NCBI GenBank assembly: GCA_030145245.1
Contig: JAQYWC010000025.1
Location: forward strand, 145,158-209,157
From: Desulfobacterium sp.
GTDB lineage: Bacteria > Desulfobacterota > Desulfobacteria > Desulfobacterales > Desulfobacteraceae
Direction: 5' to 3'
DNA length: 64,000 nt
A program made the position numbers and the translations under genes. Positions 50,441 to 59,620 of this stretch are shown one piece after another. How positions within the stretch are numbered: the stretch's first letter is position 1; each line of letters starts with the position of its first letter. The notes below the pieces were generated by a model. The model saw nothing but the letters and a program-made list of their open reading frames with translations, was not told the origin of the DNA and did not search any database.

Positions 50441-51910
50441 TTAGAGGAGCTTAATGATGACCATGGTGATGTCGTCCTCCATGGGCACCCCGGCTTTAAA
50501 GCGCTTAAAGTCCTTGATGAGCATGGCCTGGATCTGGTCCGCAGGCTTGTCCGGATGCTGTTTTACAGCATGGCGGATCCGCTTTTCTCCAAACATTTCC
50601 CCCTCTTTGTTCCTGGACTCCTTGAGCCCGTCCGAGAAGATCACCAGGATGGAGCCGGGTGTCCAGCCGTTGATCCGGTGCTCCCGGGACTCCATGGTTT
50701 CATCCACCCCCAGTGCCATGCCCTTACCCATGAGCATCTGGAAACTCTTGGTTGCAGGGTCAAATAACAGGCCGGGTTCATGGCCGGCCCTCACCCATTT
50801 AAGGGTCTTGCCGGCAGCATTTATCTCCAGGAAGAAGAGGGTGGCAAAGCGTCCTGTCTCGTTGCTGTCCCGGGTCAGGTGGCGGTTGACATCATTGATC
50901 AGGATCGCCGGGCCCTGGTAGGATTCCGCGGCAAACCGCATGAAGGCCCGGGCCGTGGTCATGTGCAGGGCGGCTCCCACCCCGTGGCCGGCCGAGTCGG
51001 CCACGGCAATGCCGAGCCTGCTACCCGGAAGCGCCATATAGTCGAAATAGTCTCCTCCGACCTCCTGGCAGTAGAGAATGGTGCCTGCCACGTCAATGCC
51101 CGGGTAGGCGGGGACCTTGGATGGCAGCATGGTCTTCTGGAATTCGGTGGCCACCTTGAGGGCGGTGAGCATTCTTATTCTGTCCCTGAGGCTGTGGATC
51201 ATGGTGTTTGTGTAGCCGGCGATTGCGCCGAATTCGTCGTTGGTTGCCACGGGTACGAACCGGGAAAGATCTCCCTTGCTCACCGACTTGAGGATGCTTG
51301 TTTCGGTATCGAACAGGATTTTCAGGTTTCTTGAATAGGAGATGAGGATATTGACCACCATGAGTACAAGCAGGGCCATGATGAACGAGATCTCCTTTAA
51401 GATGGTTCTGGTGGTGGCCGGCATGACCATGGCGATCTGGTGGCTGTCCATGCTATTAAGCCAGGAGAGATCCCTGGAGATGATGAGGATGATGATCACC
51501 ATGACGTACAGGGTGGTCACCAGGGCCACCATGAAAAATTTCCGGGTCATGGGCCGGAGGGCGTCGGGAGTCCTGGGGGGGGACTGGGCGTTCATCCCCT
51601 CTTCTATAATCGCCCTTTCCCTTCCAAGGGAGAGGTCAAGGGCGATGAAGAATCCAAAGGCAAGGAACCCTATGAAGAACATGGAGCCAGAGGCATAGGG
51701 GATGCCGTAGTAAACTTTGTTGGCGCTGATGGCCATGAACCCGGCCATGCTGAAGAGGGCATATTCCAGGATGAATTGACGCCTGGGCTGTTCAAACAGG
51801 GGGGCGGCATGGATATAGCGTGCCATGATAAGCCTTCTGAGGGCAAAGACAATCAGCATGGAAACCAGGATGGATGCCCCCAGCATCACGGAGGGCAGGG
51901 CTTCGAGCAT
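50441..51910 (-). CDS. Membrane PP2C-type phosphatase (RsbU/SpoIIE-like) with HAMP
   Basis: A 489-residue protein. About four transmembrane segments (8-26, 48-62, 72-92, 122-150, with another near 175-192) precede a HAMP-type linker (about 205-255: SVSKGDLSRFVPVATNDEFGAIA). A PP2C/SpoIIE domain (about 275-489) has EVGGDYFDY and DSAGHGVGAALHM, then GRFATLFFLEI and FSDGLKESR. Such phosphatases dephosphorylate the STAS protein of partner switching, encoded further downstream. The ribosome site lies inside the small ORF just before it. It transmits a membrane signal to the module. Confidence 0.88.
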   Translation of the reverse strand: MLEALPSVMLGASILVSMLIVFALRRLIMARYIHAAPLFEQPRRQFILEYALFSMAGFMAISANKVYYGIPYASGSMFFIGFLAFGFFIALDLSLGRERAIIEEGMNAQSPPRTPDALRPMTRKFFMVALVTTLYVMVIIILIISRDLSWLNSMDSHQIAMVMPATTRTILKEISFIMALLVLMVVNILISYSRNLKILFDTETSILKSVSKGDLSRFVPVATNDEFGAIAGYTNTMIHSLRDRIRMLTALKVATEFQKTMLPSKVPAYPGIDVAGTILYCQEVGGDYFDYMALPGSRLGIAVADSAGHGVGAALHMTTARAFMRFAAESYQGPAILINDVNRHLTRDSNETGRFATLFFLEINAAGKTLKWVRAGHEPGLLFDPATKSFQMLMGKGMALGVDETMESREHRINGWTPGSILVIFSDGLKESRNKEGEMFGEKRIRHAVKQHPDKPADQIQAMLIKDFKRFKAGVPMEDDITMVIIKLL

Positions 51911-51913
51911 GGG

Positions 51914-51979
51914 TCAGACTTCCCCGCCGTAAAACCCCAGTGCCAGGGCGGCAAACAGATAATGGATCGCGATCCGCAT
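51914..51979 (-). CDS. Possible 21-residue hydrophobic leader peptide
   Basis: A short reading frame, MRIAIHYLFAALALGFYGGEV, ends 3 nt before the phosphatase start. AAAGGGGG stands 9 nt before its ATG. The single hydrophobic stretch suggests a membrane peptide, and the tight spacing suggests translational coupling. There is no homology evidence, so it could be a chance frame. Confidence 0.35.
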   Translation of the reverse strand: MRIAIHYLFAALALGFYGGEV

Positions 51980-51994
51980 GGAGGTTAACCCCCT

Positions 51995-53905
51995 TTAAAA
52001 ATCGGTGAATTCATCCTCGTCAAAGGGGATGACCTGATCCGGCCTCACTTCACCCTGTCTGGGCGCTGCAAGGGGCTTTGCCCTGGCCTGTGGCATCGCT
52101 GCCACCGGGCGCATGGCCTTTGGTAACGGTTTTGCCGCTTTGGGGGCGTTGTGGGAACCAGCACCTCCCACCAGGGCCGCAAGCTCGTTGACAAACTCCC
52201 GCATGCTCTCAGCCTGGGCGTTCATCTCTTCCGAGGCACTGGCAGACTCTTCCGCATTGGCGGCGTTCTGCTGGGTCACCCGGTCCATCTCACCCACGGC
52301 CGTGTTGACCTGCTCTATACCCGTGGACTGCTCCCTGGAGGCTTCGGAGATTTCGCCGATCAGCTCTCCCACCTTTGACGAACTTTCGGCAACTTCAGTG
52401 AATGCCTGGTTGGTCTGATTTACAAGGTCGGATCCGTCCTTGATCTTTTTCACGGTGCCCTCGATCAGTTCCGCCGTGTTCTTTGCCGCCTCCGCCGACC
52501 GCATTGCAAGGTTCCTCACCTCCTCTGCCACAACGGCAAATCCGGCCCCCGCCTCTCCGGCCCTGGCCGCCTCCACCGCTGCGTTAAGGGCCAGAAGGTT
52601 TGTCTGAAAGGCGATCTCATCGATGGTCTTGATGATCTTGGAGGTCTCGTTGCTCGCCTTTGAGATCTCCTCCATGGAGAGGGTCAGGTGCTCCATGGAG
52701 CTGTTGGCCCGTTGAACCACCTGGTTGGCCTCGGTCATGAGCTTGTCAGCCTGGCCTGCGTTTTCTGCGTTTTGCTTGGTCATGGAGGACATCTCTTCCA
52801 GTGAGGAGGAGGTCTCCTCGATGGATGCCGCCTGCTGGGACGACCCTTCGGCCAGGGACTGGCTTGCGCTGGATACCTGGCTGGATGCTGCGGCCACCTG
52901 GCTTGCGCCTTCGCTTAAGCCTTCGATGACCCCGTTCAACGGTTTGGTGATGGCCCTGGTGATGACAATCGCCATCAAAGTGCCCAGGATGATGGCAATG
53001 AGGGTTCCTATGAGCATGATCCGTTCGGCCGTAGATATCTGGCTTTCCATCTTGGCCTTCTGGTCCGCCCTTGCATCCGCACACACCTCGTTGGCACCCC
53101 TGGCGGCAGTCACCATTGCGGTGTCGGCAAGGGTCTGTTTCTCCATGAACCCGGCAAACCCTTTGAACTCTTTTAAGTACCCGTTGATCGCCGTTATCAC
53201 ATCATTGACCTGTTCGATGTTGTTGGCCTGTTTGAACCGTGATTTCAGATCCCTGGAAAGGGTGAGAATCTTGGTTATGTTGGCGTCAACATTGGCCATC
53301 CATTGGGGATCGCCGTTGGAGATGATGAACTCCTTCTCGTTTTTCCTGGCATCGATGAACCACTTGATGAGTCTGTTTGCATCGTCTGCCTTGGCAAGCT
53401 TATCTGCAAGATTGTCCGTATCATCTTTGTCTATCAAAGCAAGCTGTTGCTTCTGATCGAGCCGGATGGCCTCTGCCTGGGCCAGGGCCGTCCTTGCCCG
53501 CTCCCTCATGGCGGTCATGGTGGCGTCTCGCTGGTGGTCCAGCTCCACATACTCCTTAAAGGCTTTGCCATAGGCGGTCACCTTTTCAACCACCTGGGCC
53601 ATCTGATCCTTGTTGAGCTGCTGGTTGAATTTGCTGCCGGTATCGTTGGCCTGGCGGATCAGTTTGATCACTGCCTCCTCCACCTTTGTCACTTCGCTAT
53701 CATCATCGCGGATGATGTAGTTCTTTTCATGCTGCCGGGTCTCGAGAAGCATCTTGACAAGGCGGTTGACGTCATCGGCCTTGTCTACCCTTGCCACGAC
53801 TCCGGAGAGGCCGTTGTAACCGACATAGGCGATGGCTGCGAGAAAGAGGAGCATAATGGCGAAGCTGCTGAAGATCTTTGTGCCAAGTTTCATGTTCTTA
53901 AACAT
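51995..53905 (-). CDS. Methyl-accepting chemotaxis protein with HBM-type sensor
   Basis: A 636-residue chemoreceptor. Transmembrane helices at about 9-30 and 293-316 bracket a long helical periplasmic domain (about 35-290). This has two repeats, [18 protein letters not shown] and [18 protein letters not shown], the pattern of the HBM (helical bimodular) sensor. HAMP and the signalling domain follow, with the hairpin tip [38 protein letters not shown]. The acidic tail [11 protein letters not shown] may be a tether. The signalling half is nearly identical to the second receptor at 55549. AAGGAGG precedes the ATG. Confidence 0.93.
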   Translation of the reverse strand: MFKNMKLGTKIFSSFAIMLLFLAAIAYVGYNGLSGVVARVDKADDVNRLVKMLLETRQHEKNYIIRDDDSEVTKVEEAVIKLIRQANDTGSKFNQQLNKDQMAQVVEKVTAYGKAFKEYVELDHQRDATMTAMRERARTALAQAEAIRLDQKQQLALIDKDDTDNLADKLAKADDANRLIKWFIDARKNEKEFIISNGDPQWMANVDANITKILTLSRDLKSRFKQANNIEQVNDVITAINGYLKEFKGFAGFMEKQTLADTAMVTAARGANEVCADARADQKAKMESQISTAERIMLIGTLIAIILGTLMAIVITRAITKPLNGVIEGLSEGASQVAAASSQVSSASQSLAEGSSQQAASIEETSSSLEEMSSMTKQNAENAGQADKLMTEANQVVQRANSSMEHLTLSMEEISKASNETSKIIKTIDEIAFQTNLLALNAAVEAARAGEAGAGFAVVAEEVRNLAMRSAEAAKNTAELIEGTVKKIKDGSDLVNQTNQAFTEVAESSSKVGELIGEISEASREQSTGIEQVNTAVGEMDRVTQQNAANAEESASASEEMNAQAESMREFVNELAALVGGAGSHNAPKAAKPLPKAMRPVAAMPQARAKPLAAPRQGEVRPDQVIPFDEDEFTDF

Positions 53906-53947
53906 CGTATCCTCCTTTTTTGTTTGGGAATCGTCAGAATGTAGGCG

Positions 53948-54457
53948 TCAGCAGGCCGCCTGTTCAAGCACGGCTATCTCCTGGGCGCTCAACACCTTGT
54001 CTATCTCAAGCAAAATTTTCACCCCGCCCTCCAGCTTGGCCATGCCAAGGATATAGTCTGTATTGAGGCTGGTGCCAAAGGCCGGAGCCGGTTCGATGCT
54101 CTCCGCTTTTATGTTGAGAACCTCGGACACCGAATCCACAACAATGCCCATGACGGTATCTCCTGATGATCCAATGGTCTCCACAACGATGATGCAGGTG
54201 CGCTCGGTGTAATCGATCTCCTCCATGGAAAACCGCAGCCTCAGGTCTATGACCGGGATCACCTTGCCCCGGAGGTTGATGACGCCCTTGACGAAATCCG
54301 GTGTCCTTGGCACCGAGGTGATGGGCATCATCCCGATGATCTCCTTGACCTGGAGGATGCCTATTCCGTACTCCTCCTGGGCCAGGGAAAAGGTGAGATA
54401 TTTTCCCTCTTTTTCCAAAAGGTTCTCTTCCATGTTGATGGCTTGATTTTTTTCCAT
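53948..54457 (-). CDS. cheW: Chemotaxis adaptor CheW
   Basis: A 169-residue CheW. YLTFSLAQEEYGIGILQVKEIIG and then VKGVINLRGKVIPVIDLRLRF are the family motifs, including the NLRG loop that contacts the receptor and CheA. It links the neighbouring chemoreceptors to a CheA kinase, which is not in this window. GGGAGGC precedes the ATG. It starts 32 nt after the stop of the receiver-ATPase gene and ends 42 nt before the HBM receptor. Confidence 0.93.
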   Translation of the reverse strand: MEKNQAINMEENLLEKEGKYLTFSLAQEEYGIGILQVKEIIGMMPITSVPRTPDFVKGVINLRGKVIPVIDLRLRFSMEEIDYTERTCIIVVETIGSSGDTVMGIVVDSVSEVLNIKAESIEPAPAFGTSLNTDYILGMAKLEGGVKILLEIDKVLSAQEIAVLEQAAC

Positions 54458-54489
54458 GGTTTTTGCCTCCCATTTAAATGGTTTTGCTG

Positions 54490-55398
54490 TTAGTCGTGTT
54501 CTATTAACGGCAGATAGAGATAAAATCTGCTTCCTTTTCCAGGAGTGCTGGTTACCCCTAAAGCGCCCCCGTGGTTTTCAACGATTGTCCGGACCATGGT
54601 GAGCCCCATTCCAGCCCCCGCCCCCCCGGGCCGGGTGGAAAAAAAGGGGGTAAATATGCGGGCCCGGGTTCCTTCGTCCATGCCGCATCCTGTATCGCTC
54701 ACCGTGAGCTTCATGAATTTTCCCGGTTCCAGGCGTTTCCCCGTGCCTGACCTCTCCTCGATCCGGAGGGGCTCAAGGGTCATCCCAAGGGTGCCCGGGC
54801 TCTCTTCCATGGCCTGGAGGGCATTGATCCCAAGGTGTATCACCACCTGCTGAATCTGAGCAGGATCCGCAAGGACGTATGCCCAGCGTTGGTCGATCCG
54901 GGTTTGAAGCTCGATGATCGTTGGAAGGATGAGGCGCATGAGTCTCACCGCGTTCCTGACGATGCCGTAAAACTGGCAGGGCCGCTTGGGACTCTGGAAC
55001 AGCTGCATCTCAAGCCCCCGGGTTAGCCGCCGCTTTCTGCTTGTCCTGCCGGCCTGTTCCACAATGGTGCACAAATCCGCCTTCTTGACCGGTTTGGTCA
55101 GGTAGGCAAAGAGGTTGTGGCGAAATCCTTCTGAGGCGGACTGAAAACTTGGATAGGCTGAAAAGAGGACTGTTGAGCAGAACGGCTGGGTCTTGACGAT
55201 GTGGCCGACAAGTTCCATGCCGTTTCTGTTGCCAAGTATCCTGTCCACCAGGGCAACGTCGAATTCATTGGTTGCAATAAGGGTTTGGGCATTGAGGTAG
55301 CTGTTCGCCACCATCACGTAGTGGCCGGCATCTGTCAATATCCTGTTAAAGGAGAAGCAGATGCTCTCCTCATCGTCAACAACCAGTATCCGGGTCAT
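54490..55398 (-). CDS. Receiver-HATPase protein lacking the histidine (DHp) domain
   Basis: A 302-residue protein. The receiver (about 1-115) has ILVVDDEES, Asp52 (VALVDRIL) and Lys102 (LTKP). It is followed directly by a histidine-kinase ATPase domain (about 180-300): VIHLGINALQAM, DTGCGMDEG, GAGMGLTMVRTIV. The dimerization-phosphoacceptor helix with its His is missing; only a remnant of the kinase linker (PCQFYGIVRNAVRLMRLILPTIIELQTRI) remains. It looks like a hybrid kinase with the HisKA segment deleted, in frame. GGAG precedes the ATG at 55398. Decayed copies lie upstream at 57150-57678. Confidence 0.8.
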   Translation of the reverse strand: MTRILVVDDEESICFSFNRILTDAGHYVMVANSYLNAQTLIATNEFDVALVDRILGNRNGMELVGHIVKTQPFCSTVLFSAYPSFQSASEGFRHNLFAYLTKPVKKADLCTIVEQAGRTSRKRRLTRGLEMQLFQSPKRPCQFYGIVRNAVRLMRLILPTIIELQTRIDQRWAYVLADPAQIQQVVIHLGINALQAMEESPGTLGMTLEPLRIEERSGTGKRLEPGKFMKLTVSDTGCGMDEGTRARIFTPFFSTRPGGAGAGMGLTMVRTIVENHGGALGVTSTPGKGSRFYLYLPLIEHD

Positions 55399-55468
55399 GG
55401 CGGTTCTCCTCATCCAGGGACGCGAATGGCATCCACCCCTGGAAGGACTGTGCCTTTAGCCAGGTCAT

Positions 55469-55536
55469 GGTGCTCCTCCCCTGTGTTTCAATCTGTATCA
55501 GCTGTTACACTTATGTCACCATGGGGGTGACAGGGG
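55469..55536. repeat. 68-bp flanking repeat, copy A
   Basis: This segment upstream of the receiver-ATPase gene recurs at 57835-57902 with about nine differences. It contains the palindrome TGTCACC-ATGGG-GGTGACA. It marks the boundary of an old duplication. Confidence 0.65.
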
Positions 55537-55548
55537 AGGGGGTCCGGG

Positions 55549-57153
55549 CTAAAAATCGGTGAATTCGTCCTCGTCAAAAGGGATGACCTGGTCCGGCCTC
55601 ACTTCACCCTGCTTTGGTACCCCAAGGGCTTTGGCCTTGACCGATGGTGCCGCAGTCACCCTTTGTATCGCCTTTGGCAGCGGTTTTGCCGTTGGAGGCT
55701 GGTGGTGGGAGCGGTTGCCCCCAACCAGGGTCATAAGCTCATTGACAAACTCCCGCATGCTCTCTGCCTGGGCGTTCATCTCTTCCGAGGCGCTGGCAGA
55801 CTCTTCCGCATTGGCGGCGTTCTGCTGGGTTACCCGGTCCATCTCACCCACGGCCGTGTTGACCTGCTCTATACCCGTGGACTGCTCCCTGGAGGCTTCG
55901 GAGATTTCGCCGATCAGCTCTCCCACCTTTGACGAGGTTTCGGCTACTTCAGTGAAAGCCAGGTTGGTCTGGTTTACAAGGTCGGATCCGTCCTTGACTT
56001 TTTTTACGGTTCCCTCGATCAGTTCCGCTGTGTTCTTTGCCGCTTCCGCCGAACGCATGGCAAGGTTCCTCACCTCCTCTGCCACAACGGCAAAACCGGC
56101 CCCTGCCTCTCCGGCCCTGGCCGCCTCCACCGCTGCGTTAAGGGCCAGGAGGTTTGTCTGAAAGGCGATCTCATCAATGGTCTTGATGATCTTGGAGGTC
56201 TCGTTGCTCGCCTTTGAGATCTCCTCCATGGAGAGGGTCAGGTGTTCCATGGAGTTGTTGGCCCGTTGGACCACCTGGTTGGCTTCGGTCATGAGCGTGT
56301 CAGCCTGGCCGGCGTTTTCCGAGTTCTGCTTGGTCATGGAGGACATCTCTTCCAGTGAGGAGGAGGTCTCTTCGATGGATGCCGCCTGCTGGGACGACCC
56401 TTCGGCCAGGGACTGGCTTGCGCTGGATACCTGGCTTGATGCTGCGGCGACCTGGCTGGAACCCTCGCCCAGCCCTTCGATGATCCGGTTGATTGGCTTA
56501 ACGATGGCCCGGGTAATGAAGAAGGAAATTACCAATGCCAGAAGGATAGTGCCAATTGTGCCGAATAACAATATCTTCCGGGTGTTGTCGGCCGCCGCTT
56601 GGGTCGCATTCTTTCGAGAGCCCATAAGGGCTTCCTCTCTTTCCTTAAACGTTTTTATATGATCCCGGAATTGGTCGAAATAGGCCTTGCCCTTTGCCTG
56701 GGCAACCAGCGCAACCACGTCCTCCATGGTTCTTGAGCCGACAATTACTTGCTTTCGGAGATGGATTGCAGGTTCTGTAATGTTTGTCTGCCATTCGTGA
56801 ATTATGTTTTCGATCTCTCCCAGTAGTTGAACCTGGGCCGGGTTGTCATCTACTGTTTTTTTTAGTGATGAAGTCAATATCAGAAACTGTTCGTTGCCAG
56901 CCTTGTATGGGGCAAGAAAATCCTCTTTTCCGGCAAGAAGATAACCCTGAATTCCCGTTTCCATGTCAACCGCTGAGGCTTCAATCTGTATCGCCGTCTG
57001 AATCACATTGTGGGTATGCTCAATCCAATTGCTGCTGCGCAGGAGCGAACCAACACTTGTTGTCGCAGTTACACAAAGAATTACCACCAAAATTAATGGA
57101 AGACAATTTCCAGAGATGATTTTTGTCCGCAGTGCTAAATTTCCAAACCTCAT
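55549..57153 (-). CDS. Methyl-accepting chemotaxis protein with CHASE3-type sensor
   Basis: A 534-residue chemoreceptor. Helices at about 13-34 and 193-214 bracket a periplasmic domain of the CHASE3 type (about 38-185: [26 protein letters not shown]). HAMP and a signalling domain follow that match the HBM receptor at 51995 almost residue for residue, including the acidic tail FDEDEFTDF. The sensor halves are unrelated, so the pair arose by duplication of the signalling half with sensor replacement, or by gene conversion. GGAGGG precedes the ATG, and its first bases overlap the pseudogene at 57150. Confidence 0.93.
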   Translation of the reverse strand: MRFGNLALRTKIISGNCLPLILVVILCVTATTSVGSLLRSSNWIEHTHNVIQTAIQIEASAVDMETGIQGYLLAGKEDFLAPYKAGNEQFLILTSSLKKTVDDNPAQVQLLGEIENIIHEWQTNITEPAIHLRKQVIVGSRTMEDVVALVAQAKGKAYFDQFRDHIKTFKEREEALMGSRKNATQAAADNTRKILLFGTIGTILLALVISFFITRAIVKPINRIIEGLGEGSSQVAAASSQVSSASQSLAEGSSQQAASIEETSSSLEEMSSMTKQNSENAGQADTLMTEANQVVQRANNSMEHLTLSMEEISKASNETSKIIKTIDEIAFQTNLLALNAAVEAARAGEAGAGFAVVAEEVRNLAMRSAEAAKNTAELIEGTVKKVKDGSDLVNQTNLAFTEVAETSSKVGELIGEISEASREQSTGIEQVNTAVGEMDRVTQQNAANAEESASASEEMNAQAESMREFVNELMTLVGGNRSHHQPPTAKPLPKAIQRVTAAPSVKAKALGVPKQGEVRPDQVIPFDEDEFTDF

Positions 57154-57437
57154 TTTTCATCCCTCCTTATTCTTAATGGCTTTCTGGTTAATGGAGTTTG
57201 ATAACGGCATGTCGAGTTAAAAGACGCTTCCTTTTTCAGGGGCGGCAAAGGGGCGGTGGTGGAATCCTTTGGATAGGGATTGAAAAACTTGGATAGACTG
57301 AAAGAGAGTCCGGTTGAGCAAAAGGGCTGGGGGGCTATCATCTGGCCGGCAAGTTCAGTTTTGCTTCTGTTGCCAACGTTCCTGTCCACCGGGCCAACGT
57401 TGAATGTAACGTCAATCACCACTATCCGGGTCATCAT
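57150..57437 (-). pseudogene. Decayed copy 2 of the receiver-ATPase gene
   Basis: The frame reads MMTRIVVIDV and then jumps to FNVGPVDRNVGNRSKTELAG and APQPFCSTGLSFSLSKFF, which matches residues 1-9 and 46-86 of the protein at 54490-55398 (FDVALVDRILGNRNGMELVG, TQPFCSTVLFSAYPSF). About 37 residues between are deleted, and the rest is lost. The upstream block at 57449-57478 also matches 55414-55442. Confidence 0.7.
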
Positions 57438-57678
57438 GGGTTTCCTTACCTGGGGGCGCGAATGGCAACCACCCCTGGTAGGCGTGTGCCGTTGGGTCCA
57501 TTATTGCAACATTGAGGAGATTGGCGCGTTTTCGGGTACAGTGTTCGGCCAGGACAAGGACGGTTTTGGGATCAATGGGGTGGGACGCGCGAAGCAGGTA
57601 GTGCTGTCCCTTGAGCTTCAAGATATTTAAGTTCAGGTGGATGGTGGTTTCATCGTGAACAACAACAACCCTGGTCAT
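57412..57678 (-). pseudogene. Decayed copy 1 of the receiver-ATPase gene
   Basis: The frame MTRVVVVHDETTIHLNLNILKLKGQHYLL is a drifted version of MTRILVVDDEESICFSFNRILTDAGHYVM in the intact protein. The acidic pocket is damaged (HDE for DDE) and the frame ends after 88 residues without an Asp52 equivalent. It is not expected to be functional. Confidence 0.6.
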
Positions 57679-57834
57679 GGTGGTTCTCCCCTATGTATGG
57701 CGTGTTTGTTTGCCTGCCGTTCTATTCCTGTTAATTGGATTCATATTCTTAATTGAATTCATATAGTGTGCCAGTCTTTTCAAAAATGTGGAGATCCCCT
57801 TTCCACGGTCCCTTTGGTCCTGGCATCCTCCCCG

Positions 57835-57902
57835 GGTGCTCCTCCCCGGTGTCTCAAACTGTATCGGCTGTTGCACTTGTGTCTCCATGGGGGTGACAGG
57901 GG
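57835..57902. repeat. 68-bp flanking repeat, copy B
   Basis: Second copy of the segment at 55469-55536, between the NtrC-type gene and the decayed receiver copies. Apart from this repeat and the two pseudogenes, the 750-bp gap 57154-57904 holds nothing else that I can recognise. Confidence 0.65.
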
Positions 57903-57904
57903 CT

Positions 57905-59620
57905 TTAACCTGTGGGAGGGTTGATCCCGTATTTTGCGATCTTGCGGTAGATTCCCTGCCTGCTGATGCCCAGGAGGCGGGCTGCCCTTGCCTTGTTCCA
58001 GCCGGTTTTGTCAAGGGCGGTGACAACCCTTGACCGTTCCTGGTCAAAGCCGGGCGAGGCTTCCGCCGGTGCGGGGGAAAGCAGCTCATTGGGCAGATGG
58101 ATCTTGAGGATGTAGCGCCCGTGGCAGAGCACAAAGGCGTGTTCGATGGCATGCTCGAGTTCCCGCACATTCCCCGGCCAGGAGTGGTACATGAACAGAT
58201 CCATCACCTCGTCTGAAATTTTATCAATGGTGCGGTTAAAGTGGTGTTTAAACCGGTTGAAAAAATGATCGCTCAACAACGGGATATCCTCGAGCCGTTC
58301 CCGCAGGGGAGGCAGCTTGATCTCAATGACATTGAGCCGGTAGTAGAGATCCTTCCTGAACCGGCCCTGGAGGATCTTTGCCTTAAGATCCTGGTTGGTG
58401 GCGGCCACAATCCTGACATCGACCTTGATGGAGCGTGTGTCGCCGATCTTCTCAAACTCCCGCTCCTGGAGCACCCGGAGGAGCTTGAGCTGGACCATGG
58501 GCGAAATATCTCCGATCTCGTCCAGGAACAGGGTCCCTGTGTCGGCCAGCTGAAACCGTCCGGTCTTTTCTTTGACGGCCCCTGTGAACGCTCCCCTGAC
58601 ATGGCCGAACAGCTCACTTTCAAGGAGGTTCTCCGACAGGGCGCTGCAGTTGACGGTCACAAGGGGCTTGTCAGCCCTTTCTCCGCTGTAGTGAAGGGCC
58701 CTGGCTGTCAGTTCCTTGCCGGTCCCGCTCTCTCCGGTGATGAGCACGGTTGTGTCCGTGTCCGACAGGCTTTGAAGCAAGCGGTACACCTCCTTCATCT
58801 TTTGGCTCTTGCCGATGAGCTGGTGAAATCCAAACTGCTGTTTCACCTCTTTTTCAAGGCAGGAGAGCCTTGTGATGTCCCTGATCACAAGGACGGCCCC
58901 CCTGAGCTTGCCGTCAGTGTAGGCCAGGGGAGAGGCGTTGAGCAAAACGGTCTGGCCCGGGCGCTTTTCATGGCAACACTGGATGGAGACCTCCTTGACC
59001 GGGGTGCCGGCTTCGAGGGTGGATGAAAGGGTGTCAAGGCAGGCCATGGTGCAGGTGTTGAAGCTCCTGGTCATCTGTTTTCCCGTGATGGTTTCCGGGA
59101 CAAGACCGCAGATGGAGGCCACCCTGGCATTGGCCTCGAGGATGGTGAGATCTTTCTCCACGGTGATGATGCCGTCCTGGATGCTTGAGAAGATCGCCTC
59201 AAGGTTGTTTCGGTAGGCGGTGTTTTCGGCTTCGGCCCTTGTTTTTTCATCCTCAAGGGCCTTGTGGCGCAGGGCAAGGCGGCAGGCGTTGAGCAGGGTT
59301 TCCTTGCGGACGGGTTTCGGAAGATAGTCAAAGGCGCCGAGACGGACCGCCTCGGTGGCTGTCTTAAGGTTTGGCTGGCCTGTGACCATGATCACGGGAC
59401 AGGCGATGCCGAGCTTTGACACCTGCTTTAAAATATCGATGCCGGTATGGGAGTCCAGGATGATGTCGCTGATGATAAGATCCAGGCAGTGGTCCTGGAT
59501 GGTTACCAGGGCTGTGTCGTAATTCTCTGCCACAACCACCCTGTACCCCTGTTTTGCCAGGTGGGTGGAGAATCCGAACCGTATTCCCTCCTCATCGTCA
59601 ACGATCAGGATTGTTTCCAT
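57905..59620 (-). CDS. NtrC-family sigma-54 activator with receiver and PAS domains
   Basis: A 571-residue response regulator. A receiver (about 1-120; ILIVDDEEG, IISDIIL, LPKPV) is followed by a PAS domain (about 140-250), a AAA+ domain with GESGTGKE and GAFTGA, and a Fis-type helix-turn-helix at the end (NKARAARLLGISRQGIYRKI). The extra PAS between receiver and AAA+ adds a second sensory input. The ATG at 59620 overlaps the stop of the hybrid kinase (TGATG), so it is the cognate output of that kinase. Its target promoter is unknown; I see no sigma-54 promoter close by. Confidence 0.92.
   Translation of the reverse strand: METILIVDDEEGIRFGFSTHLAKQGYRVVVAENYDTALVTIQDHCLDLIISDIILDSHTGIDILKQVSKLGIACPVIMVTGQPNLKTATEAVRLGAFDYLPKPVRKETLLNACRLALRHKALEDEKTRAEAENTAYRNNLEAIFSSIQDGIITVEKDLTILEANARVASICGLVPETITGKQMTRSFNTCTMACLDTLSSTLEAGTPVKEVSIQCCHEKRPGQTVLLNASPLAYTDGKLRGAVLVIRDITRLSCLEKEVKQQFGFHQLIGKSQKMKEVYRLLQSLSDTDTTVLITGESGTGKELTARALHYSGERADKPLVTVNCSALSENLLESELFGHVRGAFTGAVKEKTGRFQLADTGTLFLDEIGDISPMVQLKLLRVLQEREFEKIGDTRSIKVDVRIVAATNQDLKAKILQGRFRKDLYYRLNVIEIKLPPLRERLEDIPLLSDHFFNRFKHHFNRTIDKISDEVMDLFMYHSWPGNVRELEHAIEHAFVLCHGRYILKIHLPNELLSPAPAEASPGFDQERSRVVTALDKTGWNKARAARLLGISRQGIYRKIAKYGINPPTG

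Noticed and set aside
57691..58170. 159-codon minus-strand frame downstream of the NtrC-type gene
   Set aside because: Its first two thirds are an out-of-frame reading of the NtrC-type gene end; the rest has no coding signal.
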